A DNA stretch of 64,000 nt from Augochlora pura (taxonomy: Eukaryota > Arthropoda > Insecta > Hymenoptera > Halictidae), in the NCBI RefSeq assembly GCF_028453695.1, contig NC_135780.1, forward strand, positions 11,839,172 to 11,903,171, read 5' to 3'. This document shows, piece after piece, positions 1 through 12,912 of this stretch; position 1 is the stretch's first letter; each line of letters begins with the position of its first letter. The notes beneath the pieces were generated by a model. That model worked only from the letters and a program-made list of their open reading frames with translations. It ran no database searches and had not been told where the DNA came from. The translations under genes were made by a program, and so were the position numbers.

Positions 1-61
1 AAATAATGCAATGTCACTTTTGGTGACTGAATTTACTAATGAAATATTTGTAATGATTCAG

Positions 62-2435
62 AGGAGCTACAGGAGAAGATAAGTAGACTGGAATCTGAAA
101 ACGTGAAGATGCAAGAAGAATTCAATGTTCAGAGGGCAAAGTTGAAGGACTTATTCCTTCAAAAAGAAGGTGAAATCATTCTCTGTATGTAGATGTACGT
201 AATTTCCTGAGAATTGTGTTAATTAGAGTATACGTTTACAGAAGAATTAAAGAGAAGATTAAATGATAATACCACTTTGCAAGAACAGAACACGAAGCTA
301 AAAAATGAGTTGTACGAATTGAACAATATACTGGTTAGAACTAATTTAAAAATTCTACGCGATACGGTGGATGAATCTTCGAGCTCGCGGAAAATGGATG
401 CAGAAGTATCAAAATTAAAAGGGACTCTGTCCAAGTTGCAAGAAGAGAATAAATGGTTAAAGTCGCAGATACCTAGGGAACAGCCTGTGGATGGACCACA
501 AATATCATTGTCAACAGTAACAAAAACAATAGCCCGGAAAGTAGTCTCGCAGTTAGGCGCCGATGCTTTATCTTTGGGTCCCGACAATCTCGAGGAAAGC
601 ATGAGGAAGGTAAAAAGATATGTACGTAAACCTTAGGATATATGATTTTTGAACTTTTCTGCAATGAGCTTGTAGAGCTGCACCGCATTTCAGAAATTGT
701 TCATAAATCATCTTAATGATCACGATGAAGTGTTTATTTTATTACTTGTTTTTTTTCCTATCGATTTTACGTAGGTGTGCAAATGTTAGAAAGTATTGCT
801 TTATAGGCACAGGAAGATGCAGAAGTTCTGCGTTCACTGGTAGTGCCACTCGAAGAAGAAATTAAAGCCTTGAAAGAGAAATTGAGAGCCACAGACGACG
901 AGTTACAGAAATGCAAAGAGTCGGTAAAGAGACAACAGGAGCCGGGTTCCTTCGAGCCGGCGTGCGACATGTGTGCTAATTACGAGGCGCAATTAGTCAA
1001 AATGCAGGCCACTGCTAAAGATTTAGAGAAACAACTTTTGGATTCCGAGCGTATGTTGCAAATGCAGAAAGAAGACCTGGCCAAGGAAGTGGAGTTTCGT
1101 AAAGAAATGGAAGAGAAATGGAATGAAAAGAAGGAGGAACATAAAATCAAAGTAGCCGAACTCACGGATACCTCGCAAACGGTACTACAGTCTTTGATTG
1201 AATTGAAAAAAACTTTCGAACAAGTTCAGAGAAATGCCAAAGAAGAACTGGTGAAATTGACGCGGGGTCGGGAAGAAGTACAGAGGCACCTTATCGCGTA
1301 AGAAAACTTTCTATAACCATACAGTTTTTATATAATTGTCGTATCTTGATTTAAAGTGCACACGAAGTAACTTTCTTTGCCAAGGCATTCCTGACAAAAT
1401 TTTATTGAAAATCTAGTTGAATCTTTGCAGACTGCAAAAAGAAAATGAGAACCTTGTTGGTAAGCATAGTAAACATTCCCAACAACTACAGAGTGAGAGT
1501 ATCAACATGCCGAATAATGTCGAGGAGCTGCATGTCAGTCTTTTAAAGATGCGCGAAGATCTGATCACTGCTAAAGTGGCACAAGAAGTTGCGCAAGAAA
1601 AGGAAGAAACATTACGATACGAAGTAACTTTATTGCACGAACAAATGGAACAAGAAAGTAGAGTGAAAGAACAAGAAGTATTGGTATTAAAGGATGAAAT
1701 TAGCGGATTAAGGTAATATAGCTTATTATTTTAATCTTATTAGCGTTTGATGCGAATAAGTTTTTGGTTTTGCTAACTGTACTTACTGTGCAGAACACAA
1801 TTAGATAAGTATATTAGAGACCATCGATCGCTTACCGAAAGGGAAGAGAAACTGGAGCGTTTAGAAAAACAATTGGAAACTGTCTTGAAAGAGAATAAAG
1901 AGGCTGAATTAAAAATTGCCGAGTTACGGCAAAGAGTTACCAGTCTTCAACAAGAATTAGATACTAGTGAAGCGGTACAAAAAGACTTTGTTAGACTGTC
2001 GCAATCGTTGCAGGTATAAAATACTGAAAAAATTACATTATGTACATGCATTGGAATAAATGCTCTGTTAATATAACATCCACTTTTTGCGATAGGTACA
2101 ATTAGAAAGGATCAGACAAGCTGGTAGTGAAGTAAGATGGCAACACGAAGAAGACGTGGAAGAATGCCCTACTTGTCATAATGCTTTCACAGTTACAAAG
2201 AAAAAGGTATTGTTGATTTTTATCCATACGTTTCAGCGAAGGCTAATAGAGAATTATATTTTTACAGGTGCATTGCCGTCATTGTGGCCATATATTTTGT
2301 TTGTCTTGTCTCTCACATGTTGTGAAAAGTGGACCCAAACAAAGACCATCCAGAGTCTGTGATGTTTGCCATACGTTATTGGTGCAGGATACAGCACCGT
2401 ACTTTAGCCAAGAACCCCCACATACACCCGATTAA
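62..2435 (+). CDS. Rabep1: Rabaptin-type Rab GTPase-binding effector, C-terminal FYVE-like finger (5' end outside window)
   Basis: Endosomal coiled-coil effector of Rab5/Rab4-type GTPases that acts in early endosome fusion and recycling. Seven exons are readable: 62-169, 242-609, 807-1297, 1431-1712, 1794-2013, 2096-2206 and 2268-2435. All phases match and give the last 581 residues. Most of it is charged heptad coiled coil. Rabaptin signatures seen include VPLEEEIKALKEKL, CDMCANYEAQL and LQVQLERIRQA, which match the vertebrate family as I know it. The last two exons encode a cysteine cluster (CPTC, VHCRHCGHIFC, CLSC, RVCDVC) resembling a FYVE zinc finger, which would bind phosphatidylinositol 3-phosphate on endosomes. 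The first exon seen begins in mid-codon after a CAG acceptor, so upstream exons are missing. It is convergent with the APPBP2 homologue. Family assignment is confident; lipid binding is inferred. Confidence 0.9.
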
Positions 2436-3531
2436 ATATTCTGACACGAAATCAGTCCAGCAAGATGTGCAATATGAATTCGGTAATTCAGTATATTGAT
2501 GATTTACGGGATTGGATTACTGTAAAGTTATCGAAAATTCGAAACTTCTTTCTTAATAGTTTATATTTATAAAATGCAAAACTGTAACTTCATCAGTAAT
2601 CATGTAGTCCCTTAACTGTACCTCTAGTTGGACATGTAGGTGATGTAACATACCTCTACGATCAGTTTCAGGAAGACTTAGAGATGCTCTTAGTATGAGA
2701 GGATGCTAGATAAGATTCCTATTACCTGACAACTGGAGTGATAAGATAAATATCGTGTAAATACGAATTATGTACTACTTAATGTTTATTGTAATTTAAA
2801 AGATTAAAGCTTTTGAATGTATGTGTTATCCAAAAATTAATGAATATATATCTATTGTCTTGTTATCTACATTAGTAAAAGTAAGTCTCGTATCGAAAGA
2901 ATATATTGAATATTTCACTAATTATTAATTAACTCATCTTTTGCTTAATTCTATTGCTTTCATCACTTTTGTATAAAAACATTTGCGGGTCTTTATTTGT
3001 TTTTATTATAGTATCAATACCGAGACATTAGAAGATAGTAAGGCATTCAATAATACACTGCCTTTTAAAGTATGTACATTACCGTATACTACCGTACATT
3101 ATCTACATACCATCTTAACGTAGATACCATGAAAATCGATAGTTTGTTGCGAATTATGCTTGACATATTATTCTATTCGACACTGAACGTTCTGTAAACG
3201 ATATTCTTACATCCTTTCCGTTAGCATAAAGTTTTCACACTTTGCTATAACTTTTGTATTATACATTAATTGGAGGTGTGCGCGCGTGTATATTTTAAAT
3301 GTATTTGTTGCAAATGTCGTTCGTAAACTATTATGTTGTAAACGAAAGAAAGGAGAAGTTGTAACATAAAACTGTGAGGTACAGTTTATGAATCTAACAA
3401 TCACGAGCCTCGTGTCAATAATATAAGAATTTGTCGCGATGTAAATAATAAAATAAAATATACGATTTGTGCGAAATGTTAGCCACAAAAGTTAATAAAT
3501 AACAACGGTTGGTACTGTATTTACAGATATA
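2436..3531. other. Convergent 3' intergenic region
   Basis: AT-rich sequence between the rabaptin stop and the APPBP2 stop. No coding signal was seen. It should hold both 3' UTRs. A TTTATT at about 2993 reads AATAAA on the minus strand and could be the APPBP2 poly(A) signal. Confidence 0.6.
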
Positions 3532-5884
3532 TTACATGGTAAAAAATGTGTTAATCACTTCTTCGATCGGGTCTGGAAGTCTTTCGTCATCAATCGGTGG
3601 GTCTTCACATCGAATGTGCTCTAATCTCAATATTTTCCATTCGTTTAATAAGACTTCATACTTCATGATATTCTCTTGTTCGTGCCTATTTGTGTAAATA
3701 TGTAAAAGTGCTCGATAATCGTATTCCAATCCAGTATAGCTTTTACCGAACGTATTTGTATCTAATAAAATGAACGTATTATAGTGTGCACGATCATTAA
3801 TATTTAAAATTATTATTTTCCACTTACTGATTATAATACTGCGAAGATAAAGCTTCTCGGCCTCATCATACCGAATCATATCATAAGTATACAAGGACGC
3901 TAAATGTCCTAGACTCAAGCCAACTTCATGGTCATCTGGTCCTAATAATTGTTCTTTGATGTCTATAGCCTTCTTAAGCATTTTCTCCGCATCCTGATAT
4001 CAGATATGCTATACCAATAGTTACTACATAAAATATTGAATTGATATGTTTACCATACCACACATACCTTTCCCCTTTTCATAGTTTGATAAAGGCGCCC
4101 TAAATTTCCGTAAATGTTTGCTATCAGTACATTTTTCTCTCCTAACGCTTTTCTTATTAATTGCAAAGCAGATAGATAATATTTCTCAGCCAAATATAAT
4201 GAACCAACGTTCATATCTGATGTGTTATTTATTGCTATTTCTTCAATTATTAACGCGCATACTTTTTCCGCATCCGCTAATAATAAATTGTTGCCAAGAC
4301 AGTCTGTTATAGTCGCTATCGCCTGGCTTGCATACTTTCTGTGTATATAATATAGACTAATACAGTTACGAATAACTTTGATAATTTCTTTGTAAAATTG
4401 CTTACATCGCTTCTTCAAAATTCCTGGAATTGTATTCGTACGCGTACGTCGCATACGCAAAATCTACTGAGTCCAGCGCGACATGTAAATTGCATTTCGG
4501 GAATACTGCCATCCTTAGGCTTACAACATTCTAGAAAATAATATTTGAATGTAAAAGATTAATGAAACACATTCTCAGAATAAAAATTGATGAAGTCATT
4601 TACGGACCTGGTAAATATTAACGCTGTGACTTAAATTATCGATCTTTAATAAGTAGAATCCGTAATCTCGAAGAACATTGGTATGTACTGGATGATTTGA
4701 TTCAAATTTTTGTCTGGCGAGATAAACGGCTTGTTCGATCAATAAACCGGCTTTCTGAAATTCTCGTTTCAACAAACACGATTTCGCAGCTTGTCTCAGA
4801 ACATCGATGGTAATGCGAGCCGGTAGCGTGGATTTCAATTGTTTCAAAGCTTCTATACTCCAACTAAACAAGAATAGAAATGCAACTAAGAAAATTCACA
4901 AATGAATAAAGGTATATGTTCAAGAAATACCTATAAGCCTCGTCGTATATATGCTTCATATAGTATAGCACGCTAAATTCGGTGTACAATGAAGCAAAAT
5001 TACACTCGAATTTTGCTTCTTTTAGTTGCTTCATGAAATTCATAGCTTGCATATATGTTTTCGTTGTATTTTTAAATAAGCAATACGCAGCTTGGACATG
5101 TAACAATCTTTGCAATTAGATAATTATTACATATTAATATGTTTCTGCACGATTAAGGTATAAATTAAATTAAGAACATATTATCTTGTTTACCTATTAC
5201 AACAATGTAGTGTTCTACACCAATTCTCAGGTGTAGAATTATTAAGTAGACATAATTTTAGACATTTCTTCAAAACCTCCTCACTTTCATGAATATTACC
5301 AGCATCACTCAGGAATCCACCAAATCTGAGACCTAATTTGATCAACTTATCTTGAGAATCTGGATTATTCATAGCATTATTGCACCATGAAATATAGTTT
5401 AGTACTAATTGCTTTCCCAAAGGATGCCCTACAAGCTTGATAAACGATACAGATTGGAGTCTAAGCCAGGTATTGGTCTCATTTTTTCATAACATTGCCT
5501 CACCTCAAAACATCTTAACAGCTCTACCTCCCGATTAGTTATTGCTAACATCTTAGAAAAAGTAGCCAAATTACTCCATTCCAATCTTATGAATTCAATA
5601 GATGGAAAATCATCCACTTTGGAGATCTGTAAAATAAAAAAAAACAATGCATTTTATGTTATGTTTTATCAATGTTAAAAAATGTTAATTATTGGATCAT
5701 AGTTTCATTTCTAAGTCGTTTCAAATTTTACCGCATAATAAATATCGAACAGCAATGTATTCGGTAAATAGGATAGCCATTCTCGTGAAAAATTATGTGT
5801 TTTCAGCAAGTTTACTATCCTAGCCACACTCAGATTATAAAGACTTTTTGGTGAATTCAAATGCGGTTCTATGTTTTCAGCCAT
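3532..5884 (-). CDS. APPBP2: Amyloid protein-binding protein 2 homologue (TPR protein, CUL2 substrate receptor family)
   Basis: Tetratricopeptide protein. The vertebrate orthologue binds the basolateral sorting signal of amyloid precursor protein and serves as a substrate receptor of a CUL2 ubiquitin ligase. Nine exons on the minus strand: 5732-5884, 5504-5626, 5194-5435, 4931-5107, 4608-4863, 4406-4530, 4068-4338, 3828-3993 and 3532-3761. They sum to 1743 nt, or 580 aa, against about 585 aa in human. Conserved blocks include YDEAY then a tryptophan, VLRQAAKSCLLKREFQKA, HPVHTNVLRDYGFYLL, IYGNLGRLYQTMKRGK, IKEQLLGPDDHEVGLSLG and YTGLEYDYRALL. The start ATG at 5882-5884 opens MAENIEPHLN. The acceptor at 5435/5436 was preferred over a better-looking one 7 bp downstream because only it keeps the frame. 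The gene is divergent from ITFG1 across about 600 bp. Confidence 0.95.
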
Positions 5885-6489
5885 TTTTCAGAGTCCTTTG
5901 ACTCTGTACATACGCTAAACGGGTAATTCAGTATTTGGATTTTAACTGCCAAGTGATTCTAGAGTGTGATTCATACTGCAGTAAACAATGATTTAGTTAA
6001 AGGTTATTCGTAAAAAGAGGACGCTAAAATCACTCAACAATATTCAGTCGATACGATAGTCGGAGACATTGCTATCAGTCGGTAAGTCTATATATGTGTT
6101 TTGTTGAACAGAAAGATTGACAGATTGTTGTACGATCGTGTGAGTCAGCTGTCAGGAATCTTAATTCAAGAAGACATGTACGACGCAATCGGTTGAGGAA
6201 TATATGTATACGAGCGTTTTATTCAAGAATTATTTGTCTTTGTTGTATTTGTCGCAAAAAAGCAAGTGTGGATAAATGGTGAGATCGATTTTGCGAAGAA
6301 ACAACAGACATGCGACAGCGTGGCAGTAGATCGTTTGGTTACGTAGTTATTGCAACCTTGGCATACTAGTTAGGTTAGAAAAGATTTCTTGATATTTTGT
6401 GCTTTTTCGAATAAGTCGACTCAAGGGTATAACACAATCGTTTCTTTGATTTGACAGATACAAATAACAGATACAAAAAGAAGACAAAA
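5885..6489. promoter_or_regulatory. Divergent intergenic region between APPBP2 and ITFG1
   Basis: About 600 bp separate two start codons pointing away from each other, so it probably holds both 5' UTRs and a shared or back-to-back promoter. No clear TATA box or specific motif was recognised. The assignment rests on geometry only. Confidence 0.45.
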
Positions 6490-8451
6490 ATGCAAGCTGC
6501 GTGGACAACAATCCTGTATGCTGTAGCTCTGATTATCGGACCAGCGAAATGCAGCGACATAACTGCAGCAGTTTTTGGAGACGTGTTGGATGGTATGCCA
6601 GCGGCGTTTGGAGATTTCAATTCAGATGAATTGACGGATGTTTTTATGTTGCGAAAGAACGCGACCACGGTAGAAATATTTCTAGCCGCTGAACAAGAAC
6701 CATTGCTAAAACCAAGCTCAGATTTGAGTTGTACGTTCAGCAGCCTTGTGGTCAGCGTAGTACCTGGAGACTTCGACGGTGATGTTTTCATGGATGTCTT
6801 GGTGGTTACGCTCGACCAAAAGACTAAATTGTCGTTCGTTTATGTGCTTTGGGGCGGTAATGGAAAACTGAATTGCACAGATGAAAGGGAACCATTGCTG
6901 AAGATGAAGGGACAGCCATTGGCAATGGACTACAATGGAGACATGATCATAGATCTATTTGGAATAAATGAAAGAGGAGAAAGAACGTTCTGGATATTTA
7001 ATGAATCCAGGAAGCGTCCTAGAACGGTGCAGATGCATATGTCGAACAGGGAACTGGACTATACGTTCTCTCCAATCGATGAACCCCATTCGAATGCCTA
7101 CTTGGACCTGAACAAGGACTTTTTGGCAGATTTAGTGGTGACCTCACAAAAATCGTTCGAAATTTGGTTGGGGATTAAAGGAGGAGGTTTTGTCTTCCAT
7201 AAAACCATACCGTTCCCGTATAATATTTCGCTGGAAGATGATAAATTCAATGGCAAGATTGGCCAGACTCTTTATCTAGACATGGAGCTAACTGGTAAGA
7301 TGGGTATGTTGCTGCCGCTGTGTTTCGACAGTGAGTGTACCAATAGTACGATCATGATGTACTCGGATGAGTGGCACGACTTGCGGGTAACTTTTAGGGA
7401 CAGTAAGAGCGTGCTCTGGGGATTTGTTACGCCCGACGGGCAACGATACACAGATACAATCACTTTGCGTGGTGGCGACTTTAATATGGATGGCTATCCA
7501 GACTTGTTGGCGACCCTCCGTTCGACTAACGGAAAGCAGAAACAGTCATTTCTACTGGAAAACGTTGCGTGCGACACGTGCGTCGGTTTTACCCGAACGT
7601 TCCAAGTAAAATGGCAGGCTTTGAATCCGTTTTACAACGAGACAGTAATGGCGGTGTTCTATGACTTCTATCAGGATGGTATTCTCGATGTGATCCTGGT
7701 GGAGGTGAACAAGAGTACTAGCACCTACCGCACGGCTGCGTTCAAGAACAGCCTGGACTACGATGCGAATTTCGTTAAAGTGATGGTGTTAACTGGTCGC
7801 AATAACAGCATGTACCCAATCTCTCCGGGATCTCTCGGCAAGAAGAAAAGAACTTACGGCACAAATCTGCCCGGACCTTCGATAGAGTATGAAACTACCA
7901 CTCAAGACGGTAGTCGTCGAAATGCATTTGCTGCCCAGCTTCCGCAGAGCGCGTACTTTTCCCTCAACTTACCATACACGACCTTCGGTTTGGGCAGAAC
8001 ACCGAACTTTGTCGATTGTCTCAAAATAGGGGTAAGTAATACAGCTAACATTATAGGTGGAAATTCAGCACCAACGTCTTGTCTAATAGAAATTCACCTT
8101 GACTTTATAATTTCTTTACTCTTCTTTCTTCTGTTATCTATTGCGACATGTCACTTACAGGATTCGTATTTTTTCTGATTGAAACAGATGGGCGGCAATT
8201 CTCGGGATTGGCCGCAAATCATTCCAAATTCGCAGATGGTCGTCATACCGAGTCCGATGGGGGAACCTTTGAAATGGAAGGCGCAGTTGTTTGTAACACC
8301 GAGCAAGCTAATTCTATTGAGCGCTGCTGCGTTGACCGGGACTTGTGGCTTGATTTCGTTCATAATCGTGGCCTTGTATTGGAAGGAGCGAAGGGAGGAC
8401 AAGATCGAAAAGTTGCAGGAGGCGCACAGATTTCCCTTTGATGCTATGTAA
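6490..8451 (+). CDS. ITFG1: T-cell immunomodulatory protein homologue (integrin-alpha FG-GAP repeat protein)
   Basis: Single-pass cell-surface protein with a beta-propeller ectodomain. Two exons, 6490-8031 and 8188-8451, phase 0, give 601 aa. The ATG at 6490 opens a hydrophobic signal peptide ending near AKCS; an in-frame TTG upstream is not used. FG-GAP-like calcium loops repeat through the ectodomain: DFNSDELTDVF (about residue 41), DFDGDVFMDVL (95), DYNGDMIIDLF (147), DLNKDFLADLV (205), DFNMDGYPDLL (331) and DFYQDGILDVI (392). Several N-glycosylation sequons and CDTC-type cysteines are present. A membrane helix near residues 555-580 is followed by a short basic/acidic tail ending QEAHRFPFDAM, close to the family's conserved C-terminus. 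Function in insects is little known. Confidence 0.95.
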
Positions 8452-9044
8452 ATGTGTGAATGCGAGGGTAGAAGTTGTGAATAATTTGTTGCTCACTCTC
8501 TCACCCTTAACGAATGTGTATATTTATTTCATTTCTCGACGTGTAAGTGTGTCATAAACGGCAAATAAGTTGGGTGATAGATCGATCGTTAAATTGAAGT
8601 CGCTTGTATCACGGATACGGAAAATGTGTATCGATAAACATGTACTTGAACGCATGGGAAACAAGAAGAATTAGGAAAATATACAGGAACGATACACGCG
8701 TGAATTTATAAAGTATTTTCTGTACACGATTCCCCTCCCCTTTCTCTTCCCCACTTTTTTCATCATCATTTGGCTCCTTAGAACATGACCTGCACCGATC
8801 AAATTGACAAGTTCATTCGTTACTCTTTGGGTTTTCTTAGAAAAACAGGACTCGTCGGTATATTTTATCTCGCTTCGCGGTCGACGCGACACATTGGATA
8901 CGAAATATTACTCGTATAATAATAGCAATATGTATATATATATATATATTAACAAATGATCTTTACCAGATTGGTTTTGGTCGCTGCGCTACTCGCGGTA
9001 CATGCGCCCCCACCATCGTCAGGGGCTAGATTAACTGGAATGCG
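8452..9044. other. Convergent 3' intergenic region
   Basis: Lies between the ITFG1 stop and the Cdk5 stop. AT-rich, with a short TA microsatellite at about 8930-8949. A TTTATT at about 8522 could be the Cdk5 poly(A) signal on the minus strand. Nothing coding was seen. Confidence 0.5.
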
Positions 9045-10506
9045 CTACTGGCAACGATCGTTTTTCACGGCAGGGTTCAAATCATTGAAATAAGGATGAG
9101 TCATCGCCTCTTCAGCCGACAATCGTAGCGCCGGATTGCACACTAACAGTCTCTGGAATAGATTAGGGAAACGTGAGCGAAGAATTTCGATCTTTTCCCC
9201 TCTCCTTGACAACGTAGGTTTTCGTTAGTACCTGCAACAAGTCTCTGCCCCTGGAGTTCAATTTTGGCGTGACATGAGCCAATCCTTGGCCAGGGTGATA
9301 CGGAGGGTACGGCTTAAAGCCGTTGTAGTCGGGGAGCGTGGTGAAGTCGGGCCAAGTCTCTTCGGTTGGCGTTCCGAGCATCTTGAATATCAGTTTAAGT
9401 TGATCCTCAACATCCGATCCAGGGAACAACGGACTTCCAGCGTTCGCTAGTTCTACGAACATTTAAAGAACGAGGAAGAATCAAAGATTCCTGAAAAAAC
9501 CATGCATCGCTACTCACCAGCGAATATACATCCTGCACTCCACATGTCTATGGACGTTGTATATAACTTTGCACCGAAAAGAACATCTGGAGGACGATAC
9601 CATAATGTGACTACTTCCGCAGAGTAACATTTCACTGGTATTCCAAATGCTCTTGCCAGTCCAAAGTCTGCTAGTTTCAACTCCCCGTTCTAGAAATTAA
9701 TTTGCAACCATGTTCTAAAACTAGAGACAACTATCCGTTCAATGGCCAACAAGGCCATCTTACCTTATTGATGAGCAAATTCTGTGGTTTCAGATCCCTG
9801 TGCAGTACATTTCGGCTGTGACAAAATGCTAATCCACGCAGCAACTGATATCTGAAACAATTAATCGATATATAACAGGTGGCACGCATTGTTTACAGTG
9901 ATTCTTTTCGAATTTCTTACAGAAAGGATTTGACAACGTCCAAGTCTATTTCTCCATTCAGACTATCGAAATACTTTTTCAGATCCTGATCACAATGTTC
10001 GAAGACTAGAGTCAATTTCTTGTCGCTATGCAACACGTCGTACAGCCTAACTATATTTTTGTGTTTCAGTTCCTTCAATAAACAAATCTCTCTGAGCGCG
10101 GACGACGGTACACCCTGTTAGAAACAGAAGAAGGGCAATGAGCGTGCAACAATACGCGTGGTCGGCCAATTGTCACTAAGTAGTTAAGGGAACGTACTTC
10201 GTCGTCATCGTCCAAACGTACTCTTTTCAGGGCGACGATTTCGTGGGTCTCTCGGTTCTTGGCTTTGAAAACGGTTCCATAAGTGCCTGTAAAACGTAGA
10301 GAACGTTAATGCGATCCAAAAACAGTGCGCGTCCTTTGTTGGAACTGTCAAGAGGATGCACTTTGTTGAGCGACACCGGCGTTGGTTCCAGTCCACGTAA
10401 TCATACACGAACGTCACATTGGCTTCAGAGCTGAACCGATTACTCGAACAATATTCAGAACACACCTACCTTCTCCTATTTTCTCGAGTTTCTCATATTT
10501 TTGCAT
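9045..10506 (-). CDS. Cdk5: Cyclin-dependent kinase 5
   Basis: Proline-directed Ser/Thr kinase activated by p35-type partners, acting in neurons in cytoskeleton control and axon and synapse maintenance. Seven exons: 10470-10506, 10198-10286, 9921-10114, 9764-9851, 9518-9689, 9232-9452 and 9045-9152. The sum is 909 nt, or 302 aa, slightly longer than the usual 292-294. The start is MQKYEKLEKIGEGTYG with the glycine loop, followed by VALKRV with the ATP lysine. The helix is PSSALRE, the CDK5 form of PSTAIRE. The catalytic loop reads HRDLKPQNLL, then LADFGLARAFGIPVKCYSAE, where the activation loop keeps serine in place of the T-loop threonine, as CDK5 does. The C-terminal lobe ends VCNPALRLSAEEAMTHPYF. 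The extra length lies in a short insertion around NGFKPYPPYHPGQG. All phases match. Confidence 0.97.
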
Positions 10507-11929
10507 ATTTTTGGCGATCCTATGGGCGGAATAGTCGCAGAGTGGTTAGCGCTGCACTCGAGAAACGATCGTGCGCGAAAACACCGGTCCAGATGGCAGC
10601 ACGCGTTCGTACATTTTTGTCGTCGGGAACATCTGATATATTCTACGTTTATGTATATCTTCAATCGAGCGATCATCGGAAAAACTATTTACACGTGTAT
10701 TGTCTTATGTCGTTCTCGTGTGTCGTTGACGGTTACTTGCAGGTATCGTACGGAGAACGAAAAGGATTTGTCGACGTTAGCGGTGGCAGGAATACGAACA
10801 ACTGTATAGAAAAGATGAACAATTTGATCTGTTCGATTTTCGACGGCGGACTTCTGCGACTATCGAAAATCGTGACCGTGAAACGCGCCGTAAATGGAAA
10901 TCAATATGTAAAACGGCAATTTAAAACTGGAACGGCACGCGAACTGCACAACGCTCCGAGCAGATAACATCGAACGTGCTCATTTACGATGACCTTCACG
11001 AGAGGGCAAATTAAAATAAATAAATGTAACACGTGCTTCTCAAGTACATACATTGCGTACTCGGGGACTCGGCAACGATTACACTGTACATACATATACA
11101 CAACAATCGGAGATACGGATAAATAAGAAAGGGTCTGCTATGTTCAAAACAATTCAAATTACCCGCCACATACTCTACGCGCAACTCAACATCCCCGTAG
11201 CTGGAGCGTAACCTCTCTTTACTCGCTGTGCTCAATTCGTCTCGCTGCCGCTAGATTTTCGAATCTTCCCTTTTGAATTTCGAAGCTACGAACGATATTT
11301 TTTAGACAGCGAAGTAGGAAGGTTCGATACGGATTTCGGAATCGAATTAAATGCTCGTATATAGGATACGCGAAACAACTTCTGGCAACTAAATGCGCGC
11401 ACCACGACTAGCATGATTGACGAGCACGCATAGGTAATTTAACCATGTATGTATATATGTATAATGTAATATGCGGCTAATTACTTACTCCGGCAACTTG
11501 GCTCACTTTATATGTGCCCATGCTTTCCGTGCCAAGTTCTCGGAATTCGAAGAAACGCGAATTTTTTAAAGATTCGTGGCAAAACATTTATTTCGCGTGT
11601 TTTCAGAAATGTACCGCCGCGATTCTCGATGTTCGCTCCGTTGTTTTCACGGAGAAACGTTCAGGCAAGTGTCGGGGAATGTCGCTTGTCCGCGCAGAAT
11701 GTCTGGCAGTGAGGAAAACCAGTCGCCGAGTCGAATGAAACGGTTCAATTGATTCGAACGAGGATGTTCCAGATTTTCGACGGTGGGGTCTCGATGGTCG
11801 CGACATTACCGGCCCTGTTCTACATCTCCTGGCGAGTAAGCCTCGAGGAGCGATCGACGTACTGAACAGCAGATCCACATAACTCACGGTATTTAGTTTT
11901 TAGCGGCCGTGAGGGAGCGACGTAAGATC
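10507..11929. other. Divergent intergenic region, Cdk5 to coiled-coil gene
   Basis: Holds the 5' sides of two divergently transcribed genes. Many short open frames cross it on both strands, but none has recognisable protein character or splice support. No RNA gene was recognised. Confidence 0.4.
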
Positions 11930-12827
11930 ATGGCGGAGATGAGAGAAGTTTCTTCGAGCGTAATGAACACCATATTCGCGTTGGACACAAGTAATGTTAC
12001 AGATACATCGGTTTCGTAGGTTCAGCAGGCGCGTGAAAATATCGAGTACATCCGCGATCAGGTTGCCAGAGCGTTGGAAGAGGTGCGTTCTATATTTGCC
12101 ACCTGTTTGAACGGACGAGTCTCCCTGCAGAGTTTGCTAGCCTAACCGCTCACTGATCTAGACGCGACTCTAATCTAGACGATACAGTAGAACCTCTGAT
12201 ATCCGAACATGTGATCCGAACGCGTTTCAAGTGTAAATAGCACAGTTATGTGATAACGTAATAGTTAACATTCTGTTATTTTTTTATTAGTTCAGATAAT
12301 CAAGGTTCCACTGTATCGTAACACGAACACTTTTGTCCAGTCTGATTCGCCTCAATGATTTTACAGATTAAAGTGGACGTTGCACAGGAACTGCGAATCA
12401 CAGATCGACTGACTTCCGAGAGCTCGAAGGTATCCGCGGCGTTGCAACGATTCTCAGAGGTCGAGGCGAATTTGATAGAGGTAACAGGATCCTTGGTTGT
12501 TGGTAGACGGCTTGCTTCTTAATTTGGATTTGGGAACAGTTGGTCCGGATGGACAAGAACATGGAGAGCGTTAGGATAGAGACGCCGGACGATGTGCACG
12601 AGGAAATTAGAAGGATCATCGCGATGATTGAAAACAAGAGACGCGAAGAACAAGAACGTTCGCAGGACGGGATGGATAGGACCGGTGCAGCCAGCGCGAC
12701 CAGGAATCCTATATCGAAGTTCTCCGCGTGCGGTCCTCGAGATCCCGCGTACGACCGACCACGAATGCTCACCACGCCCGAAGTCCGTCTTCTCGGCGAT
12801 TCAACGAGATCGGAAGCAAATAAATAG
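11930..12827 (+). CDS. Small coiled-coil protein, unrecognised
   Basis: I do not recognise the family. Four exons fit: 11930-11959, 12020-12082, 12367-12480 and 12540-12827, all phase 0, giving 164 aa. The first exon stops at an internal GTAATG; reading on in frame meets a stop at about 12018, so the splice is needed. Residues 1-115 are highly charged and heptad-like (ARENIEYIRDQVARALEEI, VEANLIELVRMDKNMESVRI, VHEEIRRIIAMIENKRREEQ), predicting a long coiled coil. The last 45 residues are polar and look disordered. The stop is embedded in AATAAATAGAATAAA, so the poly(A) signal overlaps the end of the coding region. The first small exon is the least certain. The third intron-exon join and the coiled-coil reading are well supported. 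Confidence 0.65.
12185..12313. mobile_element. MITE with pogo/Tc1-like inverted ends, in an intron
   Basis: 129-bp element flanked by TA on both sides. The left end reads CAGTAGAACCTCTGATATCC and the right end, reversed, CAGTGGAACCTTGATTATCT. The inverted ends, TA target and AT-rich core without an ORF match non-autonomous pogo/Tigger-type elements. It sits wholly inside intron 2 of the coiled-coil gene. Confidence 0.7.
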
Positions 12828-12912
12828 AATAAACTACAGCTGGTTTTGTCTGCAAATTGGTCTATTTCCGCGACAGAAGTGTCGCTGCTACAGTGATTAT
12901 GACATCGTAGGA

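Noticed and set aside
10525..10620. Stretch GCAGAGTGGTTAGCGCTGCACTCGAGAA resembling the D arm of tRNA-Ser
   Set aside because: No acceptor stem pairing and no GGTTCGA-type T arm at the right distance.
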